From Deltaproteobacteria bacterium (GTDB taxonomy: Bacteria; Myxococcota_A; Polyangia; Haliangiales; Haliangiaceae): DNA of 33,703 nucleotides. The stretch covers positions 1 to 33,703 of the forward strand of contig JAFAOG010000590.1 in the NCBI GenBank assembly GCA_019237945.1, read 5' to 3'. Below the pieces are notes generated by a model. The model was not told the origin of the DNA and did no database searches. It was given only the letters and a program-made list of their open reading frames with translations. Position 1 is the first letter of the stretch, and the number at the start of each line of letters is the position of its first letter. Below are positions 29,661 to 33,703 of this stretch, in pieces. Made by a program: the position numbers and the translations under genes.

Positions 29661-30244
29661 GCGCGTGCATCGGAACGCCGGTGTCGTGGCTGCGTCTCGA
29701 GACGTACGCGCGCGATCACGGGGATGCAGCCGTGCGCGATCACATCGCAGCGTGCCCGGCGTGCCGCGGCTGTCTCGACGAGATCGAGCGCGATGTCGTC
29801 GCGCTGCCGGTGCTCGTCGTGCCGCAGCGGCGGCGCCGCACGTGGTGGCCGCTGCTGCTCGTGCCCGCCGCCGCCGCGCTGCTGCTCGTGCTGCTGCGTC
29901 CGCGCCCGCACGACGAGGCGACGTTTGCCGTCAAGGGCGTCGGCGAGGTCACGGTCGGCGTGCTGCGCGAGCGCGCCGGCGCGATCAGCTACGACGCGCG
30001 CGAGTACCTCCCCGGCGACCGCTGGAAGGTCATCGTGACGTGCCCCCCGTCGGCCGGCGCGTGGATCGACGTCGAGGTCGGCCGCGACCACCCGCTACCG
30101 CGCGCGCACCTCGCGTGCGGCAATCGCGTCGTCGTGCCGGGCGCGTTCACGCTCGACGGCGGCACGAACCGGATCTGCGTGCACGTCTCCGCCAGCGAGG
30201 GCGGCGACGGCGATCAGGGCTGCGTCACGATCCGGCCCGAGTGA
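29657..30244 (+). CDS. Zinc-finger transmembrane anti-sigma factor
   Basis: 195 aa. Near the N-terminus H29-x3-C33-x2-C36 (DHIAACPACRG) is the anti-sigma zinc motif (HxxxCxxC) that binds ECF factors. A single membrane helix follows at about 62-80 (WWPLLLVPAAAALLLVLL). The remaining ~110 residues are a periplasmic beta-rich domain (ATFAVKGVGEVTVGVL, PGAFTLDGGTNRICVHV) of no known family that could sense a signal. The ATG overlaps the sigma stop (ATGA at 29657-29660). The 3' end overlaps the convergent gene at 30225 by 20 bp. It probably holds the sigma factor at the membrane until it is inactivated. Release by the neighbouring caspase is an attractive but untested idea. Confidence 0.85.
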   Translation: MSACIGTPVSWLRLETYARDHGDAAVRDHIAACPACRGCLDEIERDVVALPVLVVPQRRRRTWWPLLLVPAAAALLLVLLRPRPHDEATFAVKGVGEVTVGVLRERAGAISYDAREYLPGDRWKVIVTCPPSAGAWIDVEVGRDHPLPRAHLACGNRVVVPGAFTLDGGTNRICVHVSASEGGDGDQGCVTIRPE

Positions 30245-30770
30245 GCTGCGGCAGCCACGTCGCGCTCGTCGCCTTCGGACCGACCGCAACGCACGAGAAG
30301 CTGCCGGTGTGCCAGCCGACCGCGCGCAGGTCGCCGTCCTGCCGATCGACATTCTCCGGCGACGCGCTGCGGCTGTGCTGCACGGCGTACGTGATCTCGT
30401 CGGCGCCGACGCGCAGCCGCATCACGGCGACATGACGCTTGAGCAGCTCGACCTTCTTCGCACCGATCACGCTCGCGTTCGGCAGCGGCACGTCCTTGCC
30501 GACAACGCCGATCGCCCACGCGCGCAGCTCGGTCGGCGTCGGCGCGGCGAGGTCCCACGCGGGCGGCTCCTTGTGCTGCGCGATCGCGACATCGGCGAGC
30601 ACGCCGTGCCGCGCCGGGAACACCGTGTAGATCGTGACGACGGTGCCGATCAGCACGCTCAGCGTGAACAGCAGCGACACCGACACCCGGCGGTGCAGCG
30701 GGCGCGGCGGCGTGACGATCGCGTCTTCGCCTTCGACAGGCCCGGTGATCTCGGCTTCGACGACCTTCAT
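30225..30770 (-). CDS. Single-pass membrane protein of unknown function
   Basis: 181 aa from ATG 30770; the frame extends much farther upstream through antisense sequence, which is disregarded. Residues 1-28 are an acidic/Pro cytoplasmic segment (VEAEITGPVEGEDAIV, RPLHRRVS). A membrane helix spans about 29-51 (LLFTLSVLIGTVVTIYTVF), then ~130 periplasmic residues. The end VGWHTGSFSCVAVGPKAT resembles the final beta-strands of some anti-sigma periplasmic domains, but there is no zinc finger. The start overlaps the stop of the 30767 gene (ATGA), so the two are coupled. It is convergent with the anti-sigma gene, and the last 20 bp of each are complementary coding sequence. No function assigned. 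Confidence 0.65.
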   Translation of the reverse strand: MKVVEAEITGPVEGEDAIVTPPRPLHRRVSVSLLFTLSVLIGTVVTIYTVFPARHGVLADVAIAQHKEPPAWDLAAPTPTELRAWAIGVVGKDVPLPNASVIGAKKVELLKRHVAVMRLRVGADEITYAVQHSRSASPENVDRQDGDLRAVGWHTGSFSCVAVGPKATSATWLPQLTRAGS

Positions 30771-31078
30771 GGGAATCCCGGCTCGCGACCGAACCGGCGT
30801 ACGAACTCTTCTCGTACCTTGGCATGGAACGCCGCCAGGTCGACATCTGGGGGCACCTCTTCGACGTGCCGGCACACGAACCCTGCGCCGTTGCCGTGCG
30901 CGGCCGCGAGCGCGAGGGCGCTCTCTCGCACGTTCGTCGCGTACGCGTAATGAACCATCGCGCTCTTGCCGGTCGGATAGTCGATCAGCCCGGTTGCGAG
31001 CCGCACCTGCAGCACGCCCTCGGCCGCCGGCGCATGCGTGCCGGCGTCGGCGAGCGGGTACCACGGGCAGAACTGCAC
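30767..31078 (-). CDS. Small protein of unknown function
   Basis: 103 aa if GTG 31078 is used. An ATG at 31114 gives 115 aa but would lie inside the divergent methyltransferase gene (start 31101), so the shorter form is preferred. No signal peptide or membrane segment. The sequence is soluble and mixed (FCPWYPLADAGTH, GVLQVRLATGLIDYPTG, VRESALALAAAHGNGAG) and ends with a charged helix FHAKVREEFVRRFG. No family is recognised. It precedes the membrane protein gene with an ATGA overlap (30767-30770), making a two-gene operon. Only 22 bp separate it from the methyltransferase start; that gap contains the near-palindrome AGGGTAACGTTCCCT. Confidence 0.6.
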   Translation of the reverse strand: MQFCPWYPLADAGTHAPAAEGVLQVRLATGLIDYPTGKSAMVHYAYATNVRESALALAAAHGNGAGFVCRHVEEVPPDVDLAAFHAKVREEFVRRFGREPGFP

Positions 31079-31100
31079 GCTGATAGGGTAACGTTCCCTC

Positions 31101-31976
31101 GTGCAGGATCGCATCCTCTGGGGCGAAGCAGTCGACGTCGCCGGCGACCTGCCCGACGCCTGCCTCGACGCGATCTACATCGATCCGCCGTTCGGCACCG
31201 GCATCACGCAGCGCGGGCGCACCGCGGCCTACGCCGATCGCGCGGACGATCCCGACGCGTTCGTGCGCTGGCTGCATCCGCTGCTCGACCACGCGCGCCG
31301 CACGCTCGCACCGACGGGCTCGCTGTTCGTCCACCTCGACTACCGCGCCGTCCACTACGTCAAGGTCGCGCTCGATCGCCTGTTCGGCCGCGACCTCTTC
31401 ATCAACGAGCTCGTCTGGTGCTACGCGGTCGGCGGCAAGTCGCGGCGCGGCTTCGGCCGCAAGCACGACACGATCCTGTGGTACGCGCGCACCGCCGACT
31501 ACGCGTTCTATCCCGAGGCCGTCCGCATCGCCCGCCGGGGCGGCTCGCACATGCGCCTGGTCGGAGGCGTGCAAGAAAAGACCGACCGCCGCACCGGGCG
31601 CGTCTATCGCTACCCGGTCCACGCCGGCAAGGTCCCCGAGGACTGGTGGACCGACATCGAGACGCTCAACCACTCCGACCGCGAGCGCACCGGCTACCCG
31701 TCGCAGAAACCGGAGCGCCTGGTCGAGCGCATCCTCAACGCCGTCACCCGCCCCTCCGACCACGTCGCCGATTTCTTCGTCGGCTCTGGCACGACCGCGG
31801 CGGTCGCGCAACGCCTGGGACGGCGATTTACGGTCTCCGATCGCGAGCGCGCGGCCATCGAAACCACGATCCAGCGCCTCCGGGCCCAGGCCAACATCCT
31901 GGTAACCAACGGAATCCATCCGCGGCCGCTGGAATTACCGGCGCTCCCGGGGGATGATCTTCGAGGCGACGGATGA
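31101..31976 (+). CDS. DNA adenine/cytosine-N4 methyltransferase (N6_N4_Mtase family)
   Basis: 291 aa from GTG 31101. Catalytic motif IV is DPPF (28-31, in YIDPPFGTG), followed by a substrate-recognition region with [18 protein letters not shown] and [14 protein letters not shown]. The SAM-binding motif [11 protein letters not shown] is at 224-234. This IV-then-I order is that of beta-class DNA amino-methyltransferases; DPPF favours N6-adenine. No restriction endonuclease gene is adjacent, so it is a solitary methyltransferase whose recognition site cannot be deduced. Its stop overlaps the PP2C start (ATGA at 31973-31976), so the phosphatase is probably co-translated, which is unusual. Confidence 0.9.
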   Translation: MQDRILWGEAVDVAGDLPDACLDAIYIDPPFGTGITQRGRTAAYADRADDPDAFVRWLHPLLDHARRTLAPTGSLFVHLDYRAVHYVKVALDRLFGRDLFINELVWCYAVGGKSRRGFGRKHDTILWYARTADYAFYPEAVRIARRGGSHMRLVGGVQEKTDRRTGRVYRYPVHAGKVPEDWWTDIETLNHSDRERTGYPSQKPERLVERILNAVTRPSDHVADFFVGSGTTAAVAQRLGRRFTVSDRERAAIETTIQRLRAQANILVTNGIHPRPLELPALPGDDLRGDG

Positions 31977-33214
31977 CGACGGCCGCAACGACAGACGAGG
32001 CGACCCGCGTGCTGCTGGAAGCCTGGCTCGTCACCGATGTTGGTGTCGTCCGCGACCACAACGAGGACTCGGCGTACATGGCCGCGGACCGCGGCTTCTT
32101 CATCGTCGCCGACGGCATGGGCGGTCACGCCGCCGGCGAGGTCGCCTCGGCGATGGCGGTCGAGACGGTCAAAAAAACGCTCGAAGAAGCCCAGGCCGAG
32201 ATCGAGTCCTTCAAGAAAGCCCCGTCCGACGCCGGCCGCCGCGCCCTCGTCCAGCTCCTCCAGTCCGCGGTCCTCCAGGCCCACCAGGCCGTCTACCAGC
32301 GCGGACAGACCGAGCCCGACAAGCAAGGCATGGGCACCACCCTCGACGTCGTCCTCGTCGCGGGCGCCGAAGCCTTCGTCGCCCACGTCGGCGACTCGCG
32401 CACGTACCTCGTCCGCGACGGCCGCTCCTCCCAGATCACGACCGACCACACTGTCGCCGAGGTCCTCGTGATCGAGGGCAAGCTGACGATCGAGGAGGCT
32501 CAGGTCTCCCCGCTCCGCACGATCCTGGTCAACGCGATCGGCGTCTCGGCCGACGTGGGCGTCGAGATGGCGCACGTCACGCTCAAGCGAGGCGACCGAA
32601 TTTTGTTGTGCTCCGACGGCCTCCACGACTACTTCCCGGTCGAGGAAGAGATCGCCCAGCGCATCTCCGCCGAAAAGCCGGGCGACGCTCTCAAAGAAAT
32701 GGTCGAGCTCGCCAAAACCCGCGGCGGCCACGACAACATCACCGGCGTCGCCGTCCTCGTCTCCGACCTCCACGAGGGCGTCCCCTCGACGATCTCCTCC
32801 GACTCCACCCAGCCGGTCGACCTCACGGGCAACCCGTTCGCCTCGGACGAGCCAACCCAGACCGCCGCCGTCCCCCCGCCGCCGAAGCCGGTCCCGTCGC
32901 CGCTCGATGCGGGTGGCCTCAAGCACACGCAACCGATGCGCGCGATGCCGGACGGCGAGGACATGGGCAGCGCGACGACGCTCCCCCCGCCGATGAACGA
33001 CAAGCCGGCCGACACCAAGGCCGACAAGAAGAAGTCCGCCAAGCCGGACAAGAAGTCGGACGCGAAGACGGACGGCAAGACCGACGCGAAGACGGACGGC
33101 GAAAAGAAGGACGCGGCGAAGCCCGAGCCTGACGACGCCGTGCCGACGCAGCCGATCGCGACCGCCGACACGGGCCCCGCGAAGGTCCAGCCGGAATCGC
33201 CGAAGAAGAGCTGA
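31973..33214 (+). CDS. PP2C-type Ser/Thr protein phosphatase with Pro/Lys-rich tail
   Basis: 413 aa. The catalytic PPM/PP2C domain spans about 18-262. Metal-binding motifs are RDHNED (28-33), [12 protein letters not shown] (46-56), [23 protein letters not shown] and [12 protein letters not shown]. It removes phosphate from Ser/Thr residues and usually opposes Hanks-type kinases; no kinase gene is in the window. From about 265 to 413 the protein is a disordered tail rich in Pro, Asp and Lys ([15 protein letters not shown]), with three copies of T-Q-P-hydrophobic: TQPV at Thr279, TQPM at Thr319 and TQPI at Thr392. ATG overlaps the methyltransferase stop. A GC hairpin follows. Confidence 0.95.
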   Translation: MTTAATTDEATRVLLEAWLVTDVGVVRDHNEDSAYMAADRGFFIVADGMGGHAAGEVASAMAVETVKKTLEEAQAEIESFKKAPSDAGRRALVQLLQSAVLQAHQAVYQRGQTEPDKQGMGTTLDVVLVAGAEAFVAHVGDSRTYLVRDGRSSQITTDHTVAEVLVIEGKLTIEEAQVSPLRTILVNAIGVSADVGVEMAHVTLKRGDRILLCSDGLHDYFPVEEEIAQRISAEKPGDALKEMVELAKTRGGHDNITGVAVLVSDLHEGVPSTISSDSTQPVDLTGNPFASDEPTQTAAVPPPPKPVPSPLDAGGLKHTQPMRAMPDGEDMGSATTLPPPMNDKPADTKADKKKSAKPDKKSDAKTDGKTDAKTDGEKKDAAKPEPDDAVPTQPIATADTGPAKVQPESPKKS

Positions 33215-33226
33215 CGCCCCGGTAGC

Positions 33227-33243
33227 CGCGCGACGAGCGCGCG
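33227..33243 (+). terminator. Candidate terminator hairpin after the phosphatase gene
   Basis: CGCGCG (33227-33232) pairs perfectly with CGCGCG (33238-33243) across the loop ACGAG, followed by TTCTT (33244-33248). The stem is short but entirely GC and lies 13 bp after the stop at 33214. The T tract is weak, so intrinsic termination is possible rather than clear. Confidence 0.35.
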
Positions 33244-33284
33244 TTCTTGGCGTCGCTGACGCGGCTGTCCTCGCCGTCGCCGTC

Positions 33285-33407
33285 GGCAGCCGCTCTTCGA
33301 GCGCTCGCGCTCTCCGCAACGCTCGCGCAGGCGCTCCTCGGACGCGGTCCTCGCAGGCAGCCGCCCTTCGGGCGCTCGCGCTCTCCGCGACGCTCGCGCA
33401 GGCGCTC
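33285..33407. repeat. Imperfect direct repeat, two 52-bp copies 71 bp apart
   Basis: Copy 1 is 33285-33336 and copy 2 is 33356-33407. They differ at three of 52 positions (33294, 33300 and 33318 in copy 1). Each starts GGCAGCCGC and ends GCAGGCGCTC. A related GACGCGG segment precedes each copy, so the duplicated unit may be longer. No gene is encoded. Confidence 0.8.
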
Positions 33408-33676
33408 TTCTTCTCTTTGTTTGTTTAGATCTCCGGAACGGAGCTCTCGCTCGAGCGTCAGGCGCTGTGGCGCTTGTCGGGCGGGCGCGCTCACCGCGTT
33501 GCCGCTGTCGAGCTGCGCGCAGTGGCGCGGCCGTCCACAAAGCCACCAGCGCACCACGAGAATGGATGTAGTGGCGGGCGAGAACGCGGATTCCGAAAAA
33601 GCGGCTGGCCTCCTCGCTAACGAGGTCGCGGTTTACCGTGCCTCAACGTGTAACGCGCTCGAGGCGCAAGACAGTG

Positions 33677-33682
33677 AGGAGG
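33677..33682 (+). promoter_or_regulatory. Shine-Dalgarno AGGAGG of the following gene
   Basis: AGGAGG at 33677-33682 is a full match to the anti-Shine-Dalgarno core and lies 6 nt before ATG 33689. It is the strongest ribosome-binding site in the window, suggesting a highly translated gene beyond the edge. Confidence 0.75.
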
Positions 33683-33688
33683 ACAGCC

Positions 33689-33703
33689 ATGAAGCATGTT
33701 GCC
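33689..33703 (+). CDS. Start of an unidentified gene (3' truncated by window)
   Basis: Only five codons are visible (M-K-H-V-A) after the strong AGGAGG. The basic-then-hydrophobic beginning could be a signal peptide, but too little is present to say. Included because the ribosome-binding site and the 470-bp upstream non-coding region support a real start. Confidence 0.5.

Larger units (their letters stand above)
33215..33688. other. Intergenic stretch without a supported gene
   Basis: 474 bp with no ORF that looks coding. Open frames on the minus strand across here are Arg/Ala-rich and run antisense into the phosphatase tail. It contains the candidate terminator (33227-33248), an imperfect duplicated segment (33285-33407), a T-rich patch near 33412-33427, and the hairpins CTCCG-GAA-CGGAG (33432-33444) and CCTCG-CTAA-CGAGG (33613-33626). 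The less GC-rich end (about 33560-33665) probably holds the promoter of the gene starting at 33689, but I cannot pick a convincing box. Confidence 0.6.

Noticed and set aside
31101-33214. A defence island suggested by the methyltransferase
   Set aside because: No restriction, toxin, nuclease or other defence gene is adjacent; the partner gene is a housekeeping-type PP2C phosphatase.
32629-33546. Minus-strand frames of 200-305 codons over the phosphatase tail and the intergenic region
   Set aside because: Very Arg/Ser-rich, no ribosome-binding site, and mostly antisense to the PP2C gene.
1-33703. tRNA, rRNA or known riboswitch genes
   Set aside because: No cloverleaf, rRNA-like sequence or recognisable riboswitch core was noticed in the few intergenic stretches.

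Overview
This is a very GC-rich, gene-dense bacterial chromosome segment. The family mix suggests a myxobacterium-like member of the Myxococcota, perhaps near Haliangium/Kofleriaceae. Pointers are the lipoproteins with short Asp/Gly-rich tails, a STAND-type regulator, a secreted caspase, ECF sigma/FecR pairs, a Cys-rich secreted protein and a PP2C phosphatase with a long Pro/Lys tail. This placement is an inference from gene content and composition; no rRNA or marker phylogeny is available. I found no tRNA, rRNA, CRISPR array, prophage or intact insertion sequence.

Layout, left to right. (1) 2-658 (+) is the C-terminal end of an M1 aminopeptidase cut by the window edge. (2) 8634-661 (-) is a minus-strand run: an acyl-CoA ligase-like enzyme, a protein of unknown function, a FliI/SctN-type secretion ATPase carrying its own stator-like helix, a lipoprotein and a large ATPase/TPR/winged-helix regulator. 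A perfect 30-bp inverted repeat (6986-7049) sits between the first two. (3) 8701-10951 (+) holds core genes: rsmD, coaD and a class I aminotransferase. (4) 10954-11709 (-) is a lipoprotein, divergent from an M1 aminopeptidase with HEAT repeats (11747-14260) and a small exported protein. (5) 14799-18720 (+) is a complete paoABC-type molybdenum aldehyde oxidoreductase operon. (6) 18721-22598 holds a DHH phosphoesterase (-), a HemJ/CopD-like membrane protein and dinB (+), and an MHS-family transporter (-).

(7) 26049-22612 (-) is a tightly overlapping four-gene operon: an exported beta-rich protein, an ECF sigma factor, a membrane FecR-domain/TPR protein with a hexanucleotide-repeat linker, and a small lipoprotein. 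A similar Asp/Gly-rich lipoprotein is divergent at 26123. (8) 26509-30244 (+) is the most interesting unit. It encodes an exported caspase-fold protease with a predicted beta-barrel C-terminus, a Cys-rich secreted protein, a second ECF-like sigma factor and a zinc-finger anti-sigma factor, with gaps of 1 bp or less. (9) 31078-30225 (-) is two uncharacterised coupled genes, followed by a DNA methyltransferase and a PP2C phosphatase (31101-33214, +). (10) 33215-33688 is a non-coding stretch with an imperfect repeat, ending at the start of a new gene at 33689.

Genes are packed almost without gaps. Many neighbours share ATGA, GTGA or TAATG overlaps, which implies translational coupling. All five convergent gene pairs meet with at most 2 bp between stop codons or overlap outright. 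Regions 7 and 8 are back-to-back envelope-signalling units, each with its own sigma factor and membrane-bound regulator.
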